Source: Limnephilus marmoratus
Taxonomy: Eukaryota > Arthropoda > Insecta > Trichoptera > Limnephilidae
Assembly: GCA_917880885.1 (NCBI GenBank)
Contig: OU862933.1
Span: 9,533,452-9,597,451, forward strand
DNA: 64,000 nt
Reading direction: 5' to 3'
Shown here one piece after another: positions 54,611-64,000 of this stretch. The first letter of the stretch is position 1, and every line of letters begins with the position of its first letter. Both the position numbers and the translations under genes were made by a program. Under the pieces are notes generated by a model. That model worked only from the letters and a program-made list of their open reading frames with translations. It was not told where the DNA came from and made no database searches.

Positions 54611-56455
54611 TCGCAACTGGGACCCGAACTCGAGGATCACTTGTCTTTATATAATATTGTCTTGTATTATAAAAAAAAAAGTTATTCTAACAAAAATCAT
54701 ATATTTTTTATTGTAATAATATTGTATAAATCATCAATAAAATATTATTTATTTATTTTGACTTTTTAGGTAAATCCAGTCGCAATAAATTACGTAAGTG
54801 CATTAAATTTATGTACTTATACATTTTAATAAGTCAGGCTCGCCTCATACGCCATTCATATTCACATGTCTCGTAATATTATTATAATAGTCCGCACGGA
54901 GCAAAAACGGCGTGCATTCGCCACCAGCTCGGAAGTTCCACTGAGCGCGACCGAGCGCTTGCCGCTTGTGGCCAAATTATCCGACCTCGCCGGATCGGTG
55001 GCAAGCTCTCGCAAGCTCTTGCAAGCCTACGCAAACGCGCGCTCCAGATGTTGGGACTTGTGGACGCTTGCCGAGGCTCGCCAAGCATTTGGACCCCGCT
55101 TTCCATTCTAAAACCATCTCTCGAATAATATACAATAGATGGATCACAAATTTTGTAAATTTGACTTGTGTCCAAGACATATTTTATTAAAGTTTAATTA
55201 AAATTTCAAAATATACTTCCCTTTATATTTGTTATGATTTTGGTGGTCCATACAAGTAGTTATTATTTATTATAATAACAGCCCTTCAAATTTTTGCCGT
55301 TCTCCAACTGATTATATTGTCGTAATAACTTATTTGTTTTTTTTTGCAAAATGATGTTTTTGTAAATTGTATCGTCATCACCCAGATAATGTGTTTATAC
55401 AGTTATGTACAAAATTGTTATGTAATCTACCATCAGCAGTTTTCCCAGAATAGCTTTGAGAAAGAAATTTTTTGATTGTACCAAATGGATATGTCGGCAC
55501 TCGAGAATTTAAAAAAATTGGGCAACTTACTGTATGATCAATATGTATGATCAGTAAGTATGATCGTATATCGTAGCGAGTAACTTGCGACTTGACTTGC
55601 CGAAAAGCGTTCGCATTATGTTCAAGTAGAGTTCATTAGTGAACCGCGTGTTGCAAGATAACGGGCTGCCACGCAAAAAAATAAATAAGCTAATTAAGCT
55701 GATTGTAATGCTTGAAAAGAGGTGGAAGAATAAATAATGTGAAATGAAAATTATCAAACTATGGACACGAAAAGAGATTAATAGCAGAATAAATAAAGAA
55801 TTTTAGAGTAGCACCTCCGATCAAATGGCATAACATTTCTAAATGAACTCTACTAAAACTACCGGTTCGCGCATGTCACCACGCAGGGACGCGTGGTGGG
55901 AGTCACTACTCACCTGAAAAAACAGAACGAAATGGATTAACTCTACTAAAGAGCTGACTACACTACTCTACTAAAATTGTGGTGTTCGGATGCGTTTAGT
56001 TATTAATATACTCGCTACTCGACAAACTACTCTCCCAGTGCGAACGGCTCTTTACATAGTTTAGTAGTTCAAAGCGTCGGTTTCCCACCCAGCCTAATGT
56101 TTCTAATTGTCTCTTATTTAATAATTAAAATCAAAAATATCCCCGAAATCATATGAATTGTAAGTAGGTACTTAACTCCGAATTGTTAAGCTAAAAAATT
56201 GTCCTTCACATCCGAATTAGTTTTACACCAAATATTTTAAATCTTTAGTCGTGTACTAAATGTAATATAACTTTTAAGGCGATCCACTAGTTCACTACTG
56301 TGCCGTGGACAGTAGTTCTTCGGTGGACGCCATAGGGGTCACTTTGAATAACCGAATTCGTCGACTAGCGGCCGTATTTTAAAATATCAACGCGAAAATG
56401 CATATTTTATTTTATTTTGGGAAGATTGGGTGTAAATATCAACTTTTTTTGCGAT
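54611..56455. other. No gene seen
   Basis: Includes a G+C-rich island (54890-55100) with GCTTGC/CTCGCAAG words and otherwise A+T-rich DNA. Overlapping frames on both strands of the island are shadows of composition, not genes. Confidence 0.4.
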
Positions 56456-56459
56456 TATT

Positions 56460-56745
56460 ATAAAATAATCTGAATTTGCCACATTACAAAATAAAATCAT
56501 ATCCGAAAAGGGGTTTATAAATAGGAGAGTTTGGACTTGAAAGTGTGTTTTTAGACCTCATACTTTATTTTTTTATAGGCTTATTAAAAAACTTATAAAA
56601 AAAATGACCGATATTTTTAAGGGCCAAGGTATGTTCTACACGCAGTATTTAATTGAAGCATCTACAATACTTCTAAGCGATCAAATTTTCAAAACAAAAA
56701 CATATGATTTTGCATTATTTACTATGACTTCATCTTAAACTACAT
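56460..56745 (-). repeat. Inverted relative of the 123-bp array element
   Basis: On the minus strand TTTAAGATGAAGTCATAGTA, ATCGCTTAGAAGTATTG and TTCAATTAAATACTGC correspond to one 123-bp unit, followed by the same flank and an AAACCCCTTTTCGG end as at 42.48 kb. Confidence 0.72.
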
Positions 56746-57769
56746 GTATAATGTTATTTTTTTTTTCAATTCACTCGTGTATTGAATCAAGGGTATGTAA
56801 AAAATATATTTTGCGTTTTAAAATAAAATTATAGTACAATTAAATCTGGACATAAAAATTACTTTAACAAAAAAGCATTTTTATCTTTGAAACATTTTTA
56901 TTTCGGTAAAAAAATTGTACCTTGGTCAATATTATTGGCATATTATTTTTTTTTTTACTTCTGTACTTATAACTAAAAAAAAAAATTTGTGTGATAGTCC
57001 TCGAAGCAATCAGGGTTGTGGAGGGCCACTTTGCAAGATTTTCAAGACTCGCCATTTTGACAAACTCTCAATGGCGCAGTTCGCTAACAAAAATTCATTC
57101 ATAAATATCAGGCAAAAAAACTTTAGGATCTTTTTATTGCAAACACTGCGAAATGAATGCTCAAATATCTAAAATGCATTTGGCATTAAAAATTTAAAAA
57201 ACAGCTGATACGCATATGTCCGTTTTCGGTTTTAAGCGGACATATTTCACTCCTGCTGTTATACTTTACAACATTGTATTGTACATCCGCGAGGACGGCG
57301 GGGTTTGAGGCCAAAGCCATTACATTTTATATTACTTAATTTAGTATTTCAAAGAACCACTGGAGCGATTATGGTCGAAAACTTTTATTTTTCAGTTTAC
57401 TTGACTCCAAAAATAACAATTGTACCTACATATTGATGAGTAGAAAAAGTAAGTTGATTATTAAGTTGTAGAAGAATATGCAATTATTTTATTTTACTTT
57501 TTCGTGCATGTTATTTTATTTTTGAATAGTTTTTTTTTTTTAAGTCCATTTTTTTTTGTTAAAATTTTTGTTTATTTTTTTATTTTTAGTGAATCTGAAG
57601 TACACTAACTAATTTGTCTGAATATGGGTAGACCTACTAAACGTGCTGCTCATATGAGACAGATATTACTTGACCATAACGACGTTACGGTAGGCGACTA
57701 AAAGATCCGGATAGCCTATAAAAGATTCGGCCGAGTATCGTTAATTTGCTCCTAAGAATTGAAGAGTTC
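56746..57769. other. No gene seen
   Basis: Unassigned A+T-rich DNA; T-rich run near 57530-57560. Confidence 0.4.
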
Positions 57770-58095
57770 TGTTACTTTGTCATGGATCCCATAATCAAAA
57801 ACTAACCAAACTACCCTTGAAGTACATCCTTTCCAATAAAAAAAGAATCATCGAAATCGGTTGACGTGATATTGAGTTATTCGCCCATTTGTCGCACACA
57901 TACTTAATGCAAATTTAAGACTTGTACGGTTTTCTCATGGATGCCATTGTCAAAACTGGACCAAATTGAAATGGGACCACACGGGAAGCATAAAAAAAGA
58001 ATCATCAATATCGGTTCACCCAATCGAAAATTCTGAGGTAACAAACATACAAAAAAAAATACAGTCGAATTGAGAACCTCCTCCTTTTTTGAAGT
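57770..58095 (+). repeat. Dispersed insect-type repeat with two internal half-units
   Basis: CATGGATCCCATAATCAAAA...AAAGAATCATCGAAATCGGTT and CATGGATGCCATTGTCAAAA...AAGAATCATCAATATCGGTT are diverged direct copies ~155 bp apart; the end reads GTCGAATTGAGAACCTCCTC CTTTTTTGAAGTCG. This 3' end is very common in insect genomes; which autonomous element it belongs to is not clear. Confidence 0.6.
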
Positions 58096-59520
58096 CGTTT
58101 AAAAATAAGCAGGTTTCGTGGGGTTACAAACTTCACGATTTTTTATATTTTTTTTATAAATCCTACAAATATGAGATAAACGGTAAAATGCAGGATAATC
58201 GATTGGCTATATAGCAGTATCATAATTTTTTATGTCTCCATGTTAAAATTCGAGGGTATGATTTTTTATCATGGTGAAAATTTAAAAAAATGATCTACTG
58301 GAAATCTCAAGCAATCGAGGCAAATTTATTAGTTTCACGTGGTCGCTCTAGTGGTTATGGAATTACACAATTTGTGGGGAGAAAATTCACCATCTAAATG
58401 ATAATTCTTTTTCCAAACTTTTTTCAAACTCAGGTAGATACCATAATATTGAAATAGTGGAAATAAAAAAGTCAAACCATTAAAACAGCCAACATCTTAA
58501 AACGGAAACGGAAGGTATGTGGGAGACAAGATTGACAAGGCCACTCTTGCACTGAAAATAACATTATTTTTTTGGAAATCCGGCCGAGGTGACGTTATTG
58601 CTCTCTGCCACGCTGTTCAACATTTGCTTTTCAAGAAACAATCGGAATCACATCATACTATTACCTAAACAAGCTTTTTTTGCCAGATAGAATTCAGAAT
58701 CTTAGGAAGTCTTGCCACTAAAATATGATAGAATGCAATGTCATCGACAACAAGTTTATCTGCCGAGTTTCAGCTTGATTGGATGACGGAAAGTGGTTTA
58801 ATTTCGGCTTCCAAGATTATTCATGCTGTCATTCATTTAATGTTTTAGTAATAAAAAGTGAATACGCAATACATTTGCATTTTTCATTGAGGTAGCTACC
58901 ATAAAATTTATTTAATAAAATACTAAATTAGCGGTAAAAAAGCTCTGCAAAATAGTAAATCAAATTTTAATTTTTTTCTAACCCTGAACACCACCAAGTA
59001 ATCCTTGTAAAGTGTAGGAAGTGCCAGTCACTGGTCAAAGTTAGAATAAGTCACTAAGTTACTAATTGAAAATTCAGATTTTTTATTTATCTTTAAACCA
59101 GTCGCAGAAGCGACCCAAAAACCGGTGAAAGATAATTTATAACTATTCTAAAATGTTTATTATAAACACTTGAAGGTCAAAATAAGCAGGTCTTAGAGCA
59201 CTTAATCGTCAAAAAATAAAAACACTTTTAACATAACCATAGATCAAATTAAAGTATCTGTCACAAAAATTCAACAAATAATTAAAACATACATGGGATA
59301 TTCACCATACGAACAGTAACACACACAATCAAAATAAGTAAAAAAAAAAAAAAAAAAAAAAAGGCGATTCTACCCAAAGTATCAAACAGTATTAAAGTAT
59401 TAATAGCCTTGCATCTGCATGGTTGAATTCCAGAACTCAACTTCCATTGCATGTTGAAGGCACGCCAGCCCACACCGCGCCACAAATAACATTTATGTTC
59501 GTGAAATTTCAAGCAAAGCT
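58096..59520. other. No gene seen
   Basis: Unassigned. A poly-A run (59340-59362) could mark an unrecognised plus-strand retroposon end, but no body was identified. Confidence 0.4.
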
Positions 59521-59977
59521 ACCGTTGTAATTCGGTTTTTTAATTCAAGAATCTGTCAAAAGATGTCGCTACTTCCGTTAGCAGCTCGCATATGGACGTT
59601 TATTCCCTAGGTATAAGTACTAACTAGGATTTATAGGCAGCTATATATCAGTCCGCTTTTGTTACTCGAGGAAGCAACAGTTCAAAAATCGAGCTCCGAA
59701 CAGTGCATCGCGTTTCGAACAGTTTATTTTCTAATCATTATTCGCGTCATCTGGTTCTTTTGTTTCCTTCCATTCTCATAGTAATTCGTTCCATCAGTTT
59801 CCAATCAAAAACAATTTTCATGGTGACAAAATATTGAGCTGTCAGCTTTCAAAGCAGTGTTGTATTTTTCATTTTTTTTTTTTTTACCAAATCCAAGCCT
59901 GCAGACCCCCGTTTACACATTGACCTTCCACAGTCTACCTTTCTCACTATTGACCTACGCATAAGACCCTGGATTCG
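59521..59977 (+). other. Probable 5' UTR of the Jockey-type LINE
   Basis: Upstream of ORF1 lies ~330-450 bp without coding sequence. ATCAGTC at 59648-59654 resembles an insect initiator and could be the element's 5' end and internal Pol II promoter start, as in Drosophila jockey. A T run at 59871-59885 leaves the alternative that the element begins just downstream of it. No TSD can be tested because the 3' end is outside the window. Confidence 0.4.
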
Positions 59978-61447
59978 ATGTCTACACTCCACCAACAACT
60001 TGCCGCCGTGGGTGCTACAGAAGCACAACTTGAAGAATTTTTGGCAAAAAAATCTAAGGTAACGAGGTCCAGACGCTCAACTGCTCTATACCTAAAGCAC
60101 TTCGGAAGTGAAGAAGATGTCTCCGACTACTCTTTGAAAACAACAACAACTCCCACCCTCACTACGTCTTTGACCTCCGTCTCCCCTTCCACCTTGACTT
60201 CTGCCCCTTTTTCAACAGCTCCCACCTCTTCGACAACCACCTCCAGCTCAACATCAACCGCTCCATCCTCTTCCGTAAACTCTTTCCCCCCGCTATGGGT
60301 GACTCCAGCTCACAAGAAACGAAGGGCGTGCGCTTCTCCTCCTCCGTCCACCGAAGTTATAAAAACCTCAAATCGTTTCTCCGCCCTCGCTACAGACGAT
60401 GAAATTGCACCACCGCCACTTCTAAATTCCGTGTCTGACTCCACCGCAAATATAACCGATGCCACAAAAACGAGGCCTATTAAGATCCCTCCAATTTTTA
60501 TAAAATCGGAAAAAAATTGGAGCCTCCTGGAAAAGCGCCTCTTGAACGCTGGGGTTAATATAATTAACGCAAAGGCCATTCCAACAGGGGTGGTTCTAAA
60601 TACTGGCGACTCCACCAGCTTCAGGCTGGCTACAAAGATGCTCCAGGAGGACACAACCCCCTTCCATACATTTCAGCTTGCAGAAGAAAAATTAACCAAG
60701 GCGGTTCTGCGAGGGATTCCGACGACAATTAGCGAAGAAGAGGTCCGCCTGGAACTTCTAGATCTCAACCTCCCAGTTAATTCTGTAACTCGGATGAGAT
60801 CCGGGCCAGACAGGAAAAACATTCCACTAGTCCTTGTACAACTGGATCATGGTGAGGCGGGACAAAAAATTTTCTCCCTCACTTCCCTCTTTCACCTCAA
60901 GATAAGAGTCGAGTATCTTAATAAAAAAACAGCCCCCTCTCAGTGTCACCGCTGCCAGAATTTTGGACACTCTTCAATGATGTGCCACCTGCCTCCCCGC
61001 TGCGTCAAGTGCGCGGGTGATCATTTCACGCAGGAATGCAAGAAGCAGAGAGAAGATGGTCCCGCCACCTGCGCAAACTGTTCTGGAGCCCATCCGGCAA
61101 ATTATAAGGAATGTCCGAAAAGACCATCTCCACAACCCATCTTGCAAACCGTACGTAATGCCACTTTCACCTCGCATAGCACAAATCCCTCCTTATCATA
61201 CGCGCAGGCCACTGCCCAAACCCCACTAACGTCCACATCCCCCTCAGCTCCCTCAACGTCAACCTCCCACACACCTCCTTCCACCCCCTTCAACATTTTT
61301 GAATTTTTCAAAAATTTCAATTTCTCCAAGGTTGGCGATCTTCTTTCCGACCTCATCCCCAAATTTCAGTCTGCCACCTCACCGGCAGACTACATATCTA
61401 TCATTTTCTCCGCCGCCCCTCAGATTTTTTCACTTTTTTCAGTGTAA
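59978..61447 (+). CDS. Jockey-type LINE ORF1 protein (gag-like)
   Basis: 489 residues. ORF1 proteins bind element RNA and form the ribonucleoprotein with ORF2 protein. Order: a short helical N terminus, a Ser/Thr/Pro-rich low-complexity segment (about 48-110), a folded segment (about 165-318) with KAVLRGIPTTISEEEVRLEL, as in the PRE_C2HC/RRM-like domain before the knuckles, then three zinc knuckles: C323-C326-H331-C336, C342-C345-H349-C354 and C365-C368-H372-C379. A second Ser/Thr/Pro-rich stretch (about 400-435) and a hydrophobic C terminus follow. The start ATG is the first in frame after the UTR and the N terminus looks native. Length and layout fit Jockey-clade ORF1. No stops or frameshifts, suggesting a young copy. 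The stop TAA is immediately followed by the ATG of ORF2 in the same frame. Confidence 0.93.
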   Translation: MSTLHQQLAAVGATEAQLEEFLAKKSKVTRSRRSTALYLKHFGSEEDVSDYSLKTTTTPTLTTSLTSVSPSTLTSAPFSTAPTSSTTTSSSTSTAPSSSVNSFPPLWVTPAHKKRRACASPPPSTEVIKTSNRFSALATDDEIAPPPLLNSVSDSTANITDATKTRPIKIPPIFIKSEKNWSLLEKRLLNAGVNIINAKAIPTGVVLNTGDSTSFRLATKMLQEDTTPFHTFQLAEEKLTKAVLRGIPTTISEEEVRLELLDLNLPVNSVTRMRSGPDRKNIPLVLVQLDHGEAGQKIFSLTSLFHLKIRVEYLNKKTAPSQCHRCQNFGHSSMMCHLPPRCVKCAGDHFTQECKKQREDGPATCANCSGAHPANYKECPKRPSPQPILQTVRNATFTSHSTNPSLSYAQATAQTPLTSTSPSAPSTSTSHTPPSTPFNIFEFFKNFNFSKVGDLLSDLIPKFQSATSPADYISIIFSAAPQIFSLFSV

Positions 61448-64000
61448 ATGGCTAGCTCTACTACCATGCCCTCCGTGCTACGTATGGCATTTTGGAATGC
61501 TAATGGTCTCTTAAAAAATATACATGAATTACGTATTTTTGCAAATACACACGCTCTTGACGTTTTACTTATTAATGAAACTCACCTCAACCCATCACAA
61601 ATTCCAAAACTTTCAAACTATACATTATATAGAAACGACCGCCAAAACACGAGAGGTGGGGGCACTGCTATTTTCGTTAAATCGAAAATCGCCCACAAAT
61701 ATAACATTACACCCACATTGTCATCTATTGAATCAACCTCAATCACAATACATACAAAACATTCAGGCCCATTAAGAATAAACTCCATCTATCACCGTCC
61801 GCAAGATAAGCTTGATCCAAAAGACCTCGATACTCTTCTCGATAGCCACACTCCTGCTATTCTCGCTGGGGACTTTAACTCAAAGCACCCCAATTGGAAT
61901 AGTAGGATTACTAACTCCAATGGGCGTATCTTACAAAAGTACGCTAGCGCACATCCTGAACTCTTCATCGCGGGCTCAATTGCACCCACACACTTCCCGA
62001 ACAGCGGGGCTAGACCCGATGTTCTCGACATTGCACTCCTCCACAAATTACCCTGGGTCTACAGTATCGAAACCATAAATGACCTAAGCTCAGATCATAA
62101 TCCAGTTTTGCTCACTCTTAATCGACTTTCCACTCCAATGGCACCGCGCAAATCTATAAAAACTGATTGGACGTATTTCACTCACAGAGTTGGGGAAAAA
62201 ACAATCATCCCTCAAAATATTTCTGACGGCCCCGAACTAGACAAGGCAGTTGACGACTTTGCCGATATAATCATATCTTCCATCACCGATGCCTCTAAAA
62301 CTCTTCCTGAACGTTCCGCCCTTAATCTCAAAAGTGACCTCCCAATCGACATCCAGGAATTGATCTCTACAAAAAACAATCTTCGCCGACACTGGCACAG
62401 AAACCGAAATCCCTCAGTCAAAAAAATTATCAATAGAATTCAAGCACTTATTAGAAAGAAACTTTCCGAGCTTTCACACTCCACCTGGAACAAAAAAATT
62501 CAAAATATAAATCCACAGGATGGCTCCCTATGGAAATTATGCAAATCTCTCCAAACTACCCCATCCCCAAACCATCCCATTCATACCGAAAACGGCCTCA
62601 TATTTGACGATCAAGGTAAATCGGAGGCGTTTGCCGATAATCTTGAATTTCAATTTAGCCCCAGCTCCAAGCACGCCGACCCAGTCCATATAGCAAATGT
62701 CAACCATCAAATAGACATAATTTTCGACTCCCTTCCCGGAACAAATGTACATTTCACCACCCCATCAGAAGTCCGAAGGGCCATAAAACACCGCAGCAAC
62801 AAAAAAGCTCCTGGTCCAGATGGCATAACAAACTTTGCCCTTAAAGCCCTCCCCCCTAAAAGCATTCTCGCCATTGTGAGCCTCATAAATTCCGCACTCA
62901 GACTGCGTTATTTTCCCAAAAGTTGGAAACACGCGCACGTCATTCTCATCCCAAAACCTGGGAAGGACCCGAAATTCTGTGAGAACCATCGTCCCATCAG
63001 TCTTCTCTCAAATGTTGGTAAAATATTCGAACAAATTCTCCTTACTCGGCTCTTAAAGCACATTCACGAGGTGAAAACCCTCCCTGATGAACAACATGGC
63101 TTCAGATCTCAACACTCAACCCTTCATCAACTACTCAGAGTTTCCGAACTGATTCTAGGCGGCTTCAACTCCCAACGGTCCACTGGCGCCATTTTCCTGG
63201 ACATAGCCAAAGCCTTCGACAAAGTGTGGTCGAACGGACTGCTTCTCAAATTGCACAACATTGACATCGATCCCCAACTCCTCGGTATCTTAAAATCATT
63301 TCTTCGGCACCGGACTTTTCAAGTAAAGATCCGAGATGCACTCTCAACTCCCAGATTCATGACAGCAGGCGTCCCGCAAGGGTCCCTGCTTTCCCCCACC
63401 CTCTTCAATATCTACATACACGATATACCACTCACGGAGAACCAACATTCGTATAAAGCCTTGTACGCTGACGACACCGCCATTATGGTTCGATACAGTT
63501 CTCCCAGGATGATCACACTTCGCTTACAACACAACATAAACATACTCCAAGACTTTTATAACAAATGGCGTATAGACGTGAACCCTTCCAAGAGCGCTGC
63601 TATTTTCTTCTCGCGAAGAAAGGTTCGCAGCACTCCTAAAGGTCACGTTTCCATGTACGGCCAAGCAATACCCTGGCAAAACAACGTTAAATACCTTGGA
63701 GTCACACTCGATAAAAAACTCACATGGCACACACACATCAAACATACAATTAAAAAATCCAAAAACGCTGCCGCATCCCTTTACCCGCTTTTAAATTATA
63801 ATAGTCAAACGTCACTACAGAACAAAATTCTTATTTACAAATCAAAATTGCGACCCATCATGACTTACGCCGCCCCAATTTGGGCCACAAGCAATACTAA
63901 GAGTCTAGAAACCTTCCAAAATGTCTTGCTTAGAAGATTCACCAAAAGCCCTTGGTTCGTCCGAAATAGCATTATTAATTCAGGCACGAAAATTCCTCCA
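61448..64000 (+). CDS. Jockey-type LINE ORF2 protein (endonuclease-reverse transcriptase), runs off the window
   Basis: 851 codons open to the window edge. N-terminal APE-type endonuclease, which nicks the target: W16-N17-A-N19, E44 (INETH), Y115-H-R-P, GDFNSKH (D142, N144) and SSDHNPV (D216, H217), all catalytic motifs present. Then the reverse transcriptase: KAPGPDGI, ENHRPISLLSNVGKIFE, DEQHGFR, FLDIAKAFDKVW, AGVPQGSLLSPTLFNIYI, the catalytic LYADD (YADD 673-676, 63464-63475), NPSKSAAIFF and VKYLGVTLDKKLTWHTHI. The thumb and part of the C-terminal domain follow. Jockey-clade ORF2 proteins are about 900 residues, so little is missing. Start: ATG directly after the ORF1 stop; no better ATG precedes the endonuclease. 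Translation probably depends on reinitiation or stop readthrough. Confidence 0.95.
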   Translation, partial: MASSTTMPSVLRMAFWNANGLLKNIHELRIFANTHALDVLLINETHLNPSQIPKLSNYTLYRNDRQNTRGGGTAIFVKSKIAHKYNITPTLSSIESTSITIHTKHSGPLRINSIYHRPQDKLDPKDLDTLLDSHTPAILAGDFNSKHPNWNSRITNSNGRILQKYASAHPELFIAGSIAPTHFPNSGARPDVLDIALLHKLPWVYSIETINDLSSDHNPVLLTLNRLSTPMAPRKSIKTDWTYFTHRVGEKTIIPQNISDGPELDKAVDDFADIIISSITDASKTLPERSALNLKSDLPIDIQELISTKNNLRRHWHRNRNPSVKKIINRIQALIRKKLSELSHSTWNKKIQNINPQDGSLWKLCKSLQTTPSPNHPIHTENGLIFDDQGKSEAFADNLEFQFSPSSKHADPVHIANVNHQIDIIFDSLPGTNVHFTTPSEVRRAIKHRSNKKAPGPDGITNFALKALPPKSILAIVSLINSALRLRYFPKSWKHAHVILIPKPGKDPKFCENHRPISLLSNVGKIFEQILLTRLLKHIHEVKTLPDEQHGFRSQHSTLHQLLRVSELILGGFNSQRSTGAIFLDIAKAFDKVWSNGLLLKLHNIDIDPQLLGILKSFLRHRTFQVKIRDALSTPRFMTAGVPQGSLLSPTLFNIYIHDIPLTENQHSYKALYADDTAIMVRYSSPRMITLRLQHNINILQDFYNKWRIDVNPSKSAAIFFSRRKVRSTPKGHVSMYGQAIPWQNNVKYLGVTLDKKLTWHTHIKHTIKKSKNAAASLYPLLNYNSQTSLQNKILIYKSKLRPIMTYAAPIWATSNTKSLETFQNVLLRRFTKSPWFVRNSIINSGTKIPP

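Noticed and set aside
54866..55190. Several overlapping frames on both strands in the G+C-rich island
   Set aside because: Open frames on four frames at once come from base composition; no domain and repeated GCTTGC words suggest a repeat.
59641..59660. TATA box for the Jockey-type element
   Set aside because: CTATATAT is directly next to the initiator-like ATCAGTC, too close for a TATA-Inr pair; an internal promoter is more plausible.
60310..61362. Minus-strand frames inside LINE ORF1
   Set aside because: They are shadows of the plus-strand ORF1, which carries clear zinc knuckles.

Overview
The window looks like gene-poor, A+T-rich arthropod chromosomal DNA, most likely from an insect and possibly a hemipteran (inference from the repeat types, not a species identification). 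I found no host protein-coding gene, rRNA or convincing functional tRNA. Nearly everything recognisable is a transposable element, a piece of one, or a satellite-like or foldback repeat. Many insertions can be dated relative to each other because they are nested or keep intact target-site duplications (TSDs).

Layout. 1-8 kb: a broken LINE reverse transcriptase (- strand, 1.4-2.9 kb), two LINE 3' ends (4.0 and 4.5 kb), and a ~2 kb DNA transposon with ~130-bp terminal inverted repeats (TIRs) between TTAA sites, carrying a decayed unrecognised protein gene (5.6-7.6 kb). 8-18.4 kb: a hammerhead-ribozyme-like motif, a satellite-bearing repeat interrupted by a LINE (with an empty-site paralogue at 24.65 kb), a LINE fragment resembling a restriction-like endonuclease region, a 5'-truncated I-type LINE with a perfect 11-bp TSD that itself contains a SINE, a six-copy 123-bp array, and a second hammerhead-like motif. 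19-26.4 kb: nested hAT-type, Tc1/mariner-type and MITE elements, and a tandem duplication carrying SINE pieces. 27-31.7 kb: a 98-bp-arm inverted repeat with hammerhead-like motifs on both strands, a ~290-bp-arm palindrome and a minisatellite. 33-42.2 kb: RTE-like LINE ends, including two 339-bp copies in inverted orientation, a 1-kb hAT-type foldback element and several MITEs. 42-54.7 kb: more foldback structures, two opposed clusters of a short motif, a tRNA-like module present in inverted orientation, SINEs, and two LINE 3' ends lying back to back. 54.7-59.6 kb: mostly unassigned.

59.5-64 kb holds the one apparently intact element, a Jockey-type LINE. ORF1 (nucleic-acid-binding protein with three zinc knuckles) is followed directly, in the same frame, by ORF2 (APE-type endonuclease plus reverse transcriptase). 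ORF2 is open to the window edge.

How the parts relate: a ~330-bp SINE family (at least seven loci plus fragments) ends in the same 3' tail as the LINE at 53 kb, which suggests that LINE supplies its retrotransposition machinery. The hammerhead-like motifs at 8.5, 18.3 and 28.1 kb share a three-way-junction layout and a similar downstream sequence. They are the strongest candidate here for an under-described functional RNA family.
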